Positions 14,715-22,835 of a stretch of DNA of 64,000 nt are shown here, piece after piece (the first letter of the stretch is position 1; each line of letters opens with the position of its first letter). The position numbers and the translations under genes were made by a program. This DNA is from Streptomyces violascens. GTDB taxonomy: Bacteria > Actinomycetota > Actinomycetes > Streptomycetales > Streptomycetaceae. Under the pieces are notes generated by a model, which was given only the letters and a program-made list of their open reading frames with translations, was not told where the DNA came from and ran no database searches. The stretch spans positions 667,235 to 731,234 of the forward strand of contig NZ_BMUA01000002.1 of assembly GCF_014649955.1 (NCBI RefSeq), read 5' to 3'.

Positions 14715-15293
14715 ATGCTGAGGACGGTCAACCGGGTGCTGCTCGGCCTCGCGGGGCTCGTGCTGTTCCTCGCGGGCGGCGCGGTGCTGGCCGCCGGGTT
14801 CGGGCTCGACGTGCCGTCCTGGTGGCCCTGGCACGGCAAGACCGACGTACTCCTGAGCCGTTCGCGCCGGGACCACTGGAACGACCAGGGCTGGTGGTGG
14901 CCGGTCGTCATCGCCGTACTGGCGCTGATCGTGCTGCTCGCCCTGTGGTGGCTGCTCGCCCAGCTGCGCCGGGCCCGGCTCGCCGAGGTCCTGGTCGACT
15001 CCGGGGACGGGGAGGGGGCGTTGCTGCGGGGGCGGGCGCTGGAGGCGGTGCTCGCGGGGGAGGCGGAGGGGCTTGACGGGGTGTCCCGGGCGGAGGTCGT
15101 CCTGGGCGGCCGGCGCTCTGCCCCGTCGGCGCGGGTGGAGCTTCTCCTGGAGGCCCATGCGGAGCCGGCGGGGGCGCTGGCCCGTCTGGAGGGTGAGTCG
15201 CTGGCTCACGCGCGGGACTCGGCGGGGCTTGCCTCGCTGCCGGCGGAGGTCCGCCTCCGGGCGGTCAAACACCGGGCACGGCGCGTGAGCTGA
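14715..15293 (+). CDS. amaP: Alkaline shock response membrane anchor protein AmaP
   Basis: 192 residues. Two membrane helices, about 5-30 (NRVLLGLAGLVLFLAGGAVLAAGF) and 66-90 (WPVVIAVLALIVLLALWWLLAQL), flank a short external loop rich in Trp and charged residues, as in AmaP. The C-terminal cytoplasmic domain (about 95-192) carries VSRAEVVLGGRRSAPSARVEL and ends in a basic KHRARRVS. It is the last gene of the operon, 3 nt after the DUF6286 gene. Expected role: tethering the Asp23 proteins to the membrane. Confidence 0.85.
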   Translation: MLRTVNRVLLGLAGLVLFLAGGAVLAAGFGLDVPSWWPWHGKTDVLLSRSRRDHWNDQGWWWPVVIAVLALIVLLALWWLLAQLRRARLAEVLVDSGDGEGALLRGRALEAVLAGEAEGLDGVSRAEVVLGGRRSAPSARVELLLEAHAEPAGALARLEGESLAHARDSAGLASLPAEVRLRAVKHRARRVS

Positions 15294-15426
15294 CGCCGCC
15301 GAGTTTCCCACCCGGCCCCACCCCACCCCACCCCTTCCCGTCCGCGACTTCGACACCTGCCGGGTGACTCCGACGACGTGGCGATGCGGCTGACCTCCCT
15401 CGGTCTCGAAGGAGGGTCCGCCCGGC

Positions 15427-16182
15427 TCAGAACCCGTGCCGCGCCCCGCCGTCCACCGGGAGCATCACGCCGGTCAGATACGACGCCGCCGGTGAGAGGA
15501 GGAACGCGGCCGTGCGGCCGAACTCCTCCGGGGTGCCGTAGCGGCGCAGCGGGATGCGGGACTCGTTGGCCGCCCGGGTCGCCTCCGCGTCGCCGGACAG
15601 CTCGTCGAGCTGGCGGACCCGGTCCGTGTCGATGCGGGAGGGGAGGAGTCCCACGACCCGGATTCCGCGCGGGCCCAGCTCGTCGGCCAGCGACTTGGCG
15701 AAGCCCGCCAAGCCCGGGCGGAGGCCGTTGGAGATGGTGAGGCCGGGGATCGGCTCGTGGACGGAGGCGGACAGGACGAAGCCGATCACGCCGCCCTCGT
15801 CGAGTTCGTCGGCCGCCGCGCGGGCGATGCGGACCGCGCCGAGGAACACCGAGTCGAAGGCCGACTGCCACTGCTCGTCGGTGTTGTCCGCGACGAAGCC
15901 CGGCGCCGGGCCGCCCACGCTGATCAGCACGCCGTCGAAGCGCCCGAAGTGTTCGCGGGCGGTGGCGATCAGCCGCGCCGCCGCTGCCGGGTCGGCGTTG
16001 TCGGAGGTCACCGGCAGGGCGCCGGGGCCGAGTTCGGCGGCGGCCTCCTTCAGCGTCTTCTCGTCGCGGGCGGTGATCAGCACCTTCGCGCCGTCCTCGA
16101 CGAGCGCGCGGGCGGAGGCGAGACCGAGGCCCCGCGAAGCTCCGGTGACGACGTACACACGGTCCTTCAGTCCAAGATCCAT
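15427..16182 (-). CDS. SDR family NAD(P)-dependent oxidoreductase
   Basis: A 251-residue classical-type short-chain dehydrogenase. The cofactor motif is VVTGASRGLGLASARAL (about residues 12-28); ITARDEKTL is consistent with NADP use. The NNAG position reads ISVGG, and the usual Tyr of YxxxK lies in a region reading ISNGLRPGLAGFAKSLADEL, where the YxxxK Tyr is replaced by Asn (about residue 152). That is the divergent SDR group in which S-x(n)-N/Y-x3-K is altered, so activity should be tested rather than assumed. The C-terminus, TGVMLPVDGGARHG, is normal. Only 4 nt separate it from the upstream GH15 gene on the same strand. Confidence 0.85.
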   Translation of the reverse strand: MDLGLKDRVYVVTGASRGLGLASARALVEDGAKVLITARDEKTLKEAAAELGPGALPVTSDNADPAAAARLIATAREHFGRFDGVLISVGGPAPGFVADNTDEQWQSAFDSVFLGAVRIARAAADELDEGGVIGFVLSASVHEPIPGLTISNGLRPGLAGFAKSLADELGPRGIRVVGLLPSRIDTDRVRQLDELSGDAEATRAANESRIPLRRYGTPEEFGRTAAFLLSPAASYLTGVMLPVDGGARHGF

Positions 16183-16186
16183 GCGC

Positions 16187-17989
16187 CTATCCTGCCTCGT
16201 CCCCGCACTCCAGCGCGCAGGCGGTCGCGACCAGGCCGATGTGGCTGAAGGCCTGCGGGAAATTGCCGAGCTGGCGCTTGCCCACCGGGTCGTACTCCTC
16301 GGCGAGCAGCCCCACGTCGTTGCGCAGGTCCAGGAGCCGCTCGAAGAGTTCCCGGGCCTCGTCCTCGCGGCCGGTCAGGCGCAGCGCGTCCGCCAGCCAG
16401 AACGAGCACACCAGGAACGTTCCCTCGTCGCCGGGCAAGCCGTCCCCGGCCGTGGCGTCCGTGCTGTAGCGGCGTACGAAGCCGTTCACGCCGAGCTCCT
16501 CGCGCACCGCGTCGACCGTGCCCACCACCCGCGGGTCGTCCGGCGGCAGGAAGCCGACCCGGGGGATGAGCAGCGTCGCCGCGTCCAGCTCCGTCGAGCC
16601 GTACGCCTGGGTGAAGGTGTTGCGGACCGGGTCGAAGCCCTTCTCGCACACCTCCTTGTGCACCTCGTCGCGCATCCTGCGCCAGCGCCCGGCGGCGCCG
16701 CGCAGCTCCGGTTCGGCCTCCAGGGTGCGTACCGCGCGGTCCGCAGCCACCCACGCCATGACCTTCGAGTGGACGAAGTGCCGGCGCGGCCCGCGCACCT
16801 CCCACAGGCCCTCGTCCGGCTCGCGCCAGCGGTCCTCCAGGAAGCCGAGCAGGGCGAGCTGGATGTTCCAGGCGTGCGACTCGCTCTTGAGGCCCGCCTC
16901 GCGCGCCAGGAACAGCGAGTCGACGACCTCGCCGTACACATCGAGCTGGAGCTGGTCGACGGCCGCGTTGCCGATCCGTACCGGTGTGGACCCCAAGTGC
17001 CCCTTCAGCCAAGGGAGTTCGGTCTCGGGCAGCCTGCGTTCGCCCGCGAGTCCGTACATGATCTGGAGGTCGGCCGGGTCGCCGGCGACGGCGCGAAGCA
17101 GCCAGTCCCGCCAGTGGGCGGCCTCCTCCAGATAGCCGGCCGAAAGCAGCGCCTCCAGGGTGAGGGTGGAGTCGCGCAGCCAGCAGTAGCGGTAGTCCCA
17201 GTTCCGTACGCCGCCGATCTCCTCGGGCAGCGAGGTGGTGGCGGCCGCCACGATGCCGCCGGTGGGGGCGTAGGTGAGGGCCTTGAGGGTGATCAGGGAG
17301 CGGATCACCGCTTCCCGGTAGGGGCCCCGGTACTGGCAGCGGTCCGCCCATTCCTGCCAGTCGGCCACCGACTGCTCCAGCGCCTCGTACGGGTCGCAGA
17401 GGTCGGGGCGCGGCTGGTGCGAGGCGTGCCAGGTGAGGACGAAGGCGACCTTCTCCCCCTCGCCGACCGTGAACGAGGAGCGCGTACTCATGTGCTGGCC
17501 CCAGGTCTTGACCTCGGGCTCGCTGCGCAGCCACACCGAGTCGGGGCCCGCGATCGCCACCCGGTGCCCGTCCGCGCGCCGTATCCAGGGCACCACATGG
17601 CCGTAGTCGAAGCGCAGCCGCAGGACGGAGTCCATCTCGACGGTGCCGCTCAGGCCCTCCACGATGCGTACGACATCGGGGGCCCGGTCGCGCTGCGGCA
17701 TGAAGTCGACGACCTTCACCGTGCCGGTGCGGGTCTCCCAGAACGTCTCCAGGACGAGCGAGTCGCCCAGGTAGGCGCGCCGGTCGCACTGTCCGGAGTG
17801 GCCCACCTCGGCCGGGGCGATCCGCCAGTGGCCGTTGTTCTCGTCACCGAGCAGCGCCGCGAAGCAGGCGGCGGAGTCGAAGCGGGGCAGACAGAGCCAG
17901 TCGACCGATCCGTCCCGGCCGACCAGGGCCGCGGTCTGCAGATCGCCGATGAGGGCGTAGTCCTCGATGCGCTGAGTACGTTGTGTCAC
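16187..17989 (-). CDS. Glycoside hydrolase family 15 protein (trehalase/glucoamylase-like)
   Basis: 600 residues, no signal peptide, so intracellular. The N-terminus (RIEDYALIGDLQTAALVGRDGSVDWLCLPRFDS) and the (alpha/alpha)6-barrel motifs IGGVRNWDYRYCWLRDSTLTL (about residues 255-275) and DVYGEVVDSLFLARE are diagnostic of the bacterial GH15 group that contains mycobacterial trehalases and glucoamylase-like enzymes. EYDPVGKRQLGNFPQAFSHIG (about 568-588) holds the second catalytic Glu region. It would cleave glucose from trehalose or alpha-glucans in the cytoplasm. It is transcribed with the SDR gene that follows after 4 nt. Confidence 0.93.
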   Translation of the reverse strand: MTQRTQRIEDYALIGDLQTAALVGRDGSVDWLCLPRFDSAACFAALLGDENNGHWRIAPAEVGHSGQCDRRAYLGDSLVLETFWETRTGTVKVVDFMPQRDRAPDVVRIVEGLSGTVEMDSVLRLRFDYGHVVPWIRRADGHRVAIAGPDSVWLRSEPEVKTWGQHMSTRSSFTVGEGEKVAFVLTWHASHQPRPDLCDPYEALEQSVADWQEWADRCQYRGPYREAVIRSLITLKALTYAPTGGIVAAATTSLPEEIGGVRNWDYRYCWLRDSTLTLEALLSAGYLEEAAHWRDWLLRAVAGDPADLQIMYGLAGERRLPETELPWLKGHLGSTPVRIGNAAVDQLQLDVYGEVVDSLFLAREAGLKSESHAWNIQLALLGFLEDRWREPDEGLWEVRGPRRHFVHSKVMAWVAADRAVRTLEAEPELRGAAGRWRRMRDEVHKEVCEKGFDPVRNTFTQAYGSTELDAATLLIPRVGFLPPDDPRVVGTVDAVREELGVNGFVRRYSTDATAGDGLPGDEGTFLVCSFWLADALRLTGREDEARELFERLLDLRNDVGLLAEEYDPVGKRQLGNFPQAFSHIGLVATACALECGDEAG

Positions 17990-18019
17990 GCCATGGCGTG
18001 TTCCCGGCCGGGCAAAATG

Positions 18020-18808
18020 CTAAGCAGCCGCGGGTTCGGGCTCCTCCGCGGGCGCGGTCGCCGCCTCCTCGCGGTCCTGCTTCTCACGCCGTACGAGGAT
18101 GAACCAGCCGACCGGCACGGCGGCCGAGAAGAGCCACCACTGAACGGCGTACGCCATGTGCGGGCCGATCGAGCTGTCGTCGGGGGCCGGGATCAGCTCG
18201 GGGGAGTTGTCGGGCGTCTCGGGGGCGGTCTGCTCGATGTAGCCGCCGAGCACGGTGCGGCCGAGCGCCTTGGCCTGCTGGGCGCTGCTGATCAGCATGA
18301 CCTGGCGGGGCGGCAGGCCCTTGACGTCCTTGATGCCGCTGGCCGCGGTTGTCTGGTCGGCCATGAGGCGGCCGGTGATCGTGACCTTGCCGGTGGGCGG
18401 CGCGGGGATCTTCGGGAAGTCCGTCTGGTTGCCGTTGTCGGCGATCCAGCCCCGGTTGACCATCACCGTCGGGCCGTTGTCCAGGACGAACGGGGTGAGT
18501 ACGTGGTAGCCGACGCGGCCGTCGGCCGCGGTCCTGCGCCGTACGACGACCTCGTGCGCGGTGTCCCAGGTGCCGGTCGCGCTGACCTGGCGCCAGTAGT
18601 CCGACCGCGGGACGGTGTGGCCCGGCGAGGTGAGGTCGGTCACCGGGACGGGCTTCGCCTTGAGGTTGTCGGCGATCAGTGTGTTCTGGGCGACCTTGTG
18701 CTCGTGGCGGTGCAGCTGCCAGAAACCCAGCTCGATCATCGTGGGGATGAGAGCGAGGGCCAGAAGGGTGACGAGCACCCACTGCCGGGACAACAGGAAG
18801 CGGTACAC
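18020..18808 (-). CDS. SURF1 family cytochrome oxidase assembly protein
   Basis: A 262-residue membrane protein with one helix near each end (about residues 8-28, VLVTLLALALIPTMIELGFWQ, and 225-245, WWLFSAAVPVGWFILV), separated by a large external domain, as in SURF1/Shy1. Conserved FWQLHRHEHK, GYHVLTPFVLDNGPTVMVNRGWI and GPHMAYAVQWWLF motifs are present. SURF1 aids haem a insertion into the aa3-type cytochrome c oxidase. GTG at 18808 (VYRFLLSRQ) is preferred over a TTG five codons upstream because it matches the usual N-terminus. The tail after 250 is acidic and Ala/Glu/Pro-rich. Confidence 0.92.
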   Translation of the reverse strand: MYRFLLSRQWVLVTLLALALIPTMIELGFWQLHRHEHKVAQNTLIADNLKAKPVPVTDLTSPGHTVPRSDYWRQVSATGTWDTAHEVVVRRRTAADGRVGYHVLTPFVLDNGPTVMVNRGWIADNGNQTDFPKIPAPPTGKVTITGRLMADQTTAASGIKDVKGLPPRQVMLISSAQQAKALGRTVLGGYIEQTAPETPDNSPELIPAPDDSSIGPHMAYAVQWWLFSAAVPVGWFILVRREKQDREEAATAPAEEPEPAAA

Positions 18809-18886
18809 CCCATGACCGTACAACTCGGGCCACGGGGTGCGCCGAGTGGGGTGGTGGGAGGCCTGGCGGGTGGCGGGAGGGGGAGG

Positions 18887-19120
18887 TCAGACCTTGTCGA
18901 CGATGCCCACCTTTCCGTCCGCGCGGGCGCAGTGCGCTCCGCAGTACCACGCGCCCTCGACCTCGACGCCCTGGCCGATGATCTGGACCCGGCAGTGTTC
19001 ACAGATGGGCGCCATGCGGTGGATGGCGCACGAGAAGCAGTCGAAGACGTGCACCGCGCCCTGCGCGTGCACCTCGAAGGACATCCCGTAGTCGTTTCCG
19101 CAGACCTCGCAACGTGCCAT
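18887..19120 (-). CDS. Cysteine-rich zinc-ribbon/metallothionein-like mini-protein
   Basis: 77 residues with nine Cys arranged as CEVCG (about 4-7), CFSC (30-33), CEHC (42-45) and YCGAHC (61-66), plus His residues at 35 and 65. The pattern is that of several zinc knuckles or a prokaryotic metallothionein-like protein. It starts MARCEVCGNDYGM and ends DGKVGIVDKV. It lies between SURF1 and the exonuclease gene on the same strand; no clear operon. A structural zinc protein or metal store is the best guess; function unknown. Confidence 0.82.
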   Translation of the reverse strand: MARCEVCGNDYGMSFEVHAQGAVHVFDCFSCAIHRMAPICEHCRVQIIGQGVEVEGAWYCGAHCARADGKVGIVDKV

Positions 19121-19173
19121 GCGCCACAGGGTGAGGGGTGCGCGGCGCACACGGTGGGCGCCGCGCCCGGCAC

Positions 19174-20148
19174 TCACCCGTCTGCCGGTGTCACGTCCCG
19201 CAGGAGCTGGGTGAAGGCGGCCTCGTCGACGACCGGCGTGCCGAACGACTTCGCCTTGACGGTCTTGGAGGTCGCCGAGTCCGGATCGTTGGTGACCAGG
19301 AGGCTGGTGAGGCGCGAGACGCTGGTCGCCACGTGCAGCCCCGCCTCGATCGCCCGGTCCTCCAGGAGCTCCCGGTCGACCGAGGTGTCCCCGGAGAACG
19401 CCACCCGCATGCCCTGCTTCAGCGGCCGGTCCGGCTCGTAGCGGCCGGGGTTGGGGTGCGGGCAGGCGGGGCGCTTGCGCGAGGCCCGCCAGGTGCCCGA
19501 GCCGCCTCGGTAGGAGGCCTGGTAGCCGATGCGGGGCGTCGCGGGGGAGTCCGTCCACTCGGTGAGCGGGCGGCATTCGAGCAACGGGAGGCGCACCCCG
19601 CCGGCCGCGGCCGCGTGCAGGCTCGGCCGGAACGCCTCGGCGAGCACCCGCGCGTCGTCCAGGGCGTGGTGCGCGCGCTGCTGCACGACGCCGTAGTGCG
19701 CTGCGAGCGACTCCAGTTTGTGGTTGGGCAGCGGCAGGGCGAGCTCCTTGGACAGCGCGATGGTGCACAGCCGCTGCTTGACCGGGGCGGTGCGCTCGGC
19801 CCGTGCGTACTCGCGCGCGATCATCTGCCAGTCGAAGATCGCGTTGTGCGCGACCAGGACCCGCCCGTCGAGCCGGGCCGCGAACTCCTCGGCGATCTCC
19901 GGGAAGAGCGGCGCCCCTTCCAGGACGTCACTGGTCAGCCCGTGGATCCACACCGGCCCCGGGTCGCGCTCGGGATTGACCAGCGTGTACCAGTGGTCCT
20001 CGACGTTGCCCTGCGCGTCCAGCCGGTAGACGGCAGCCGAGATTATCCGGTCGTCGCGGGCGAGGCCGGTGGTCTCCACGTCGACGACCGCGTACCCCGG
20101 TGGGTAGGCGGCCGGCCACGTTGCTGCTGTCGTCAGGTCGTCGAGCAT
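19174..20148 (-). CDS. DEDDh 3'-5' exonuclease with C-terminal BRCT domain
   Basis: A 324-residue protein resembling the epsilon subunit of DNA polymerase III. Exo I is AVVDVETTGL (about residues 19-28), Exo II LVAHNAIFDWQMI (about 98-110) and Exo III HHALDDARVLAEAF (about 157-170), giving all DEDDh residues. The final 85 residues form a BRCT domain (MRVAFSGDTSVDRELLEDRA, LTSLLVTNDPDSATSKTVKA, VVDEAAFTQLL). This combination is common in Streptomyces; a role in repair or in RNA/DNA end trimming is likely, separate from the replicative DnaQ. GTG at 20154, two codons upstream, is an alternative start; neither has a clear ribosome binding site. Confidence 0.92.
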   Translation of the reverse strand: MLDDLTTAATWPAAYPPGYAVVDVETTGLARDDRIISAAVYRLDAQGNVEDHWYTLVNPERDPGPVWIHGLTSDVLEGAPLFPEIAEEFAARLDGRVLVAHNAIFDWQMIAREYARAERTAPVKQRLCTIALSKELALPLPNHKLESLAAHYGVVQQRAHHALDDARVLAEAFRPSLHAAAAGGVRLPLLECRPLTEWTDSPATPRIGYQASYRGGSGTWRASRKRPACPHPNPGRYEPDRPLKQGMRVAFSGDTSVDRELLEDRAIEAGLHVATSVSRLTSLLVTNDPDSATSKTVKAKSFGTPVVDEAAFTQLLRDVTPADG

Positions 20149-20299
20149 GGTCACAGAGAATACGGGTCGACACTGACACTCCGCCCCGGGCCCGGTCGGG
20201 TACGGGGTCCGGTGATGCCGTCCGCCGCAGGTAGGGCACCGTCAACTTCCCCTGGTTTCAGCCCATTCGCTGCCCTCGGGCCCGCGGGGGAGCCGCACC

Positions 20300-20380
20300 G
20301 CATCCTGCTGGGGGCGCGCGGAACTGCGCCCCCAGCCACAGCGGACCCGCACCCGAACAGCGCCCTTGCCGCAGCGTGAG
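20300..20380. repeat. Dispersed Streptomyces intergenic repeat
   Basis: GGGGGCGCGCGGAACTGCGC is followed by CCCAGCCACAGCGGACCCGC and ACCCGAAC. From memory this is a close variant of the very common Streptomyces intergenic sequence with the core GCGCGGAACTGCGCGACCAG. It lies between the exonuclease and TetR genes, both on the minus strand, just beyond the TetR stop. Confidence 0.6.
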
Positions 20381-20388
20381 CAGAGCGA

Positions 20389-21015
20389 CTAGTCCGGGTC
20401 CGCCGGGAGCAGCCCCGCCACGAGCGCCCGTACCGAGGAGGTGAACAGCCGGTCCTGATCCACCGCAGAGCCGAGCGCACGCGCCAGCGCAGGGTCCTGC
20501 TCGGCCGCCGCGTTGTCCCACAGCTCCTCCTCCGCGGGGCGCTGCACCGGCGCGCGCTCCCGGTTGCGCTCCACCAGGACGTACCCCACCACCTGGAACT
20601 GGATCGCCCGCACCGCCTGCGCCGCCCGGGCCCCGCGCAGGCCCGCCGCGTGCATCTCGTGGACCAGGGCCTCCTGGGCGGGCAGGAACATCCGCTCGGT
20701 GAGGCCGCGTTCATGGACCATCGTGATCAGGTGCGGGCGTGCGCGCAGCTCGCGGCGCAGGGTGCGGGCCACCGACACGATGCGCGCGGCCGGCGTGCGC
20801 CCGCGCGGTCTGATCTCGCCCAGCTCCTCGACGGTGCGCTCGACGAGCGCGTCCAGGAGCGACTCGCGGTTGCCGACGTGCCAGTAGATCGAGGTGACCG
20901 CGGTGCCGAGCTCCGCGGCGAGCTTCCGCATCGTGAGGGCGGCCGGGCCGTGCTGTCTGACCAGGGATCCGGCCGCGGCAAGGACCTCCTCGCGGGTGAG
21001 TGACGTACGCGTCAT
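20389..21015 (-). CDS. TetR family transcriptional regulator
   Basis: A 208-residue repressor. The N-terminal DNA-binding domain reads LTREEVLAAAGSLVRQHGPA, then ALTMRKLAAELGTAVTSIYWHVGNRESLLDALV (about residues 24-56), the TetR signature. The C-terminal half (about 60-205) is the variable ligand pocket and dimer interface, with some resemblance to the TetR_C group containing VHERGLTERMFLPAQEALVHEM. It is divergent from the acetoacetate decarboxylase-like operon, with a perfect inverted repeat between the two, so it most likely represses that operon and itself. ATG at 21015. Confidence 0.92.
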   Translation of the reverse strand: MTRTSLTREEVLAAAGSLVRQHGPAALTMRKLAAELGTAVTSIYWHVGNRESLLDALVERTVEELGEIRPRGRTPAARIVSVARTLRRELRARPHLITMVHERGLTERMFLPAQEALVHEMHAAGLRGARAAQAVRAIQFQVVGYVLVERNRERAPVQRPAEEELWDNAAAEQDPALARALGSAVDQDRLFTSSVRALVAGLLPADPD

Positions 21016-21073
21016 ATCTGACTCTCCATCAATTCCGTTGCGTGCAGGGGTCTTTACCCTTCATCGGACGCGG

Positions 21074-21088
21074 TGTAACTGTGTTACA
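21074..21088. promoter_or_regulatory. TetR operator between the regulator and the catabolic operon
   Basis: TGTAAC-TGT-GTTACA is a perfect inverted repeat, 59 nt from the TetR start and 50 nt from the decarboxylase-like start. It is the only strong palindrome in the divergent promoter region, and its size suits a TetR dimer. Confidence 0.72.
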
Positions 21089-21137
21089 GACCCCCGGAAG
21101 TGACCGGCGGAGAACAGCCTGCGAAGGGTGGTACGAC

Positions 21138-21935
21138 ATGGCACGCGTACGGTACGGGGCGCGCACCGAGGCCGAGATCCAGGCGGCGCGCACCGCGAGT
21201 TCCGAACTCCCCGACATCTGGTCGACCGGCGTGGTGGCGGTCTGGGAGAGCGACCCCGACGCGGTCGCGGCCGTGCTGCCGCCTCCGCTCAAGCCCGCCG
21301 AACGCCCGCTGGTGCGGGCCAACATCAGCAAGGTCGACCTGCCCGGCTATCCGCTCGGCGCGGGCTCGGTGGCGGTCGCCGCCGTGCACGACGGGCAGGA
21401 GGGCTGGTATCCGCTGGTCATGCCGATGACGCACGAGCGGGCCCTGATCGGCGGACGCGAGGTGTTCGGCGAGCCGAAGAAGCTCGGCGAGGTCCTCGTC
21501 GAGCGCGACGGCCTGGTCGTGAAGGCCTCGCTCGCCCGGCACGGGATCGCGTTCGTGGAGGTGCGCGGCGCCGTCGAGGGCGCGCTGCCGCTGCCCGAGC
21601 CGACCCAGAAGACCGACTTCTACTTCAAGTTCCTTCCCGCCGTGGACGGCGAGGGCTTCGACGCCGACCCCGTCCTCGTCCACTGCGTACGCAACGAGAA
21701 GGTGCGCAAGCTGGAGAAGATCACCGGCGATGTGGTCCTTCGCGAGTCGATGTACGACCCCGTCGCCGATCTTCCGGTGCGCCGCGTCGTCGAGATCAGC
21801 ATCGGCGAGAAGACCACCGACCAGAAGGGCAAGGTGGCCGAACGGGTCAGCGCGCAGGCCCTGTTGCCGTACATCCACCAGCGCTACGACGACCCCCGGC
21901 AGATCCTCGACGGGCCGCCCGAGGGGAGCGTCTGA
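21138..21935 (+). CDS. Acetoacetate decarboxylase family protein
   Basis: 265 residues. The family core is present: PLVMPMTHERALIGGREVFGEPKKLGEV (about residues 92-119), which includes the adjacent Lys pair (GEPKK) that forms the Schiff base in true acetoacetate decarboxylase. The rest is the usual beta-barrel with FYFKFLPAVDGEGF and a C-terminal region ending LLPYIHQRYDDPRQIL. Members of this superfamily also hydrate or isomerise other beta-keto or ring compounds, so the reaction is open. ATG at 21138 follows GAAGGGTGG. First gene of a four-gene operon; 2 nt before the SDR gene. Confidence 0.88.
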   Translation: MARVRYGARTEAEIQAARTASSELPDIWSTGVVAVWESDPDAVAAVLPPPLKPAERPLVRANISKVDLPGYPLGAGSVAVAAVHDGQEGWYPLVMPMTHERALIGGREVFGEPKKLGEVLVERDGLVVKASLARHGIAFVEVRGAVEGALPLPEPTQKTDFYFKFLPAVDGEGFDADPVLVHCVRNEKVRKLEKITGDVVLRESMYDPVADLPVRRVVEISIGEKTTDQKGKVAERVSAQALLPYIHQRYDDPRQILDGPPEGSV

Positions 21936-21937
21936 CC

Positions 21938-22822
21938 ATGGAGCTCAGGCAGGGGCAGGTCGCCGTCGTCACCGGTGCGGCGAGCGGGATCGGGCTCGCG
22001 ATGGCCCGGCGGTTCGCCGCCGAAGGGCTCAGGGTCGTCCTCGCCGACGTCGAGGAGGGCGCCCTGGAGAAGGCCGCCGGGCAGCTCCGCGAGGAGGGGG
22101 CGCAGGTGCTCGCCCGCACCGTCGACGTCAGCGAGCGGGACTCGGTGATCGCGCTCGCGGACGCCGCGTACGACACCTTCGGGGCCGTGCACGTGCTGTG
22201 CAACAACGCCGGGGTCGGCTCCGGCGCCGAGGGCCGCATGTGGGAGCACGAGGTCAACGACTGGAAGTGGGCCTTCGCGGTCAATGTGTGGGGCGTCTTC
22301 CACGGCATCCAGGCCTTCGTGCCCCGCATGATCGCGGGCGGCGAGCCGGGCCGGGTCGTCAACACCTCGTCCAGCGACGGCGGAATCGCCCCGCTGCCGA
22401 CCGCGTCCGTGTACGCCATCACCAAGTCGGCCGTCGTCACGATGACCGAGTCCCTGTATGCGCACCTGAAGGCGGAGGGCGCGGCGGTCGGCGCCTCGGT
22501 GCTCTTCCCCGGACCGCACATGCTGCGCACCGGACTGTGGGAGTCGCACCGCAACCGGCCCGAGCGGTACGCCAAGGAGCGGCCGCGCCGGACCCCGTAC
22601 CGCAGCCTGGACCAGTGGGAGGCGGCGATGAAGGCGGCCGGCCAGGAGATCGAGTTCACGCCGGTCGAGGACGTGGCCGCCGAGGTGGTCGACGGGATCC
22701 GCGCCGACCGGTTCTGGATGCTGCCCGCCGGCGAGCACAGCGACCGGCAGATCAGAGCGCGGTCGCAGGCGATGCTCGACCGGGCGAACCCGGCGTACCT
22801 GGAAAGCTTCATTCTGGACTGA
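21938..22822 (+). CDS. SDR family NAD(P)-dependent oxidoreductase (catabolic operon)
   Basis: A 294-residue classical SDR. Cofactor motif VVTGAASGIGLAMARRF (about residues 9-25), with Asp after the second strand (VVLADVEEGALE) pointing to NAD(H). NNAG is intact (LCNNAGVGSG), and the catalytic Ser and Tyr-Lys lie in VVNTSSSDGG and SVYAITKSAVV (Tyr about 156). The C-terminus carries an extension with MLRTGLWESHRNRPERY and FTPVEDVAAEVVDGI typical of the group close to 3-oxoacyl or cis-diol dehydrogenases. It lies 2 nt after the decarboxylase-like gene and 13 nt before the first amidohydrolase, so it acts in the same pathway. Confidence 0.9.
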   Translation: MELRQGQVAVVTGAASGIGLAMARRFAAEGLRVVLADVEEGALEKAAGQLREEGAQVLARTVDVSERDSVIALADAAYDTFGAVHVLCNNAGVGSGAEGRMWEHEVNDWKWAFAVNVWGVFHGIQAFVPRMIAGGEPGRVVNTSSSDGGIAPLPTASVYAITKSAVVTMTESLYAHLKAEGAAVGASVLFPGPHMLRTGLWESHRNRPERYAKERPRRTPYRSLDQWEAAMKAAGQEIEFTPVEDVAAEVVDGIRADRFWMLPAGEHSDRQIRARSQAMLDRANPAYLESFILD

Positions 22823-22835
22823 CGAGGGACGTGCG

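Noticed and set aside
15554..19441. A very long open frame on the plus strand (about 1,295 codons) across the SDR, GH15 and SURF1 genes
   Set aside because: It is antisense to three well-identified genes, has no recognisable protein motif and is a product of high G+C third positions.
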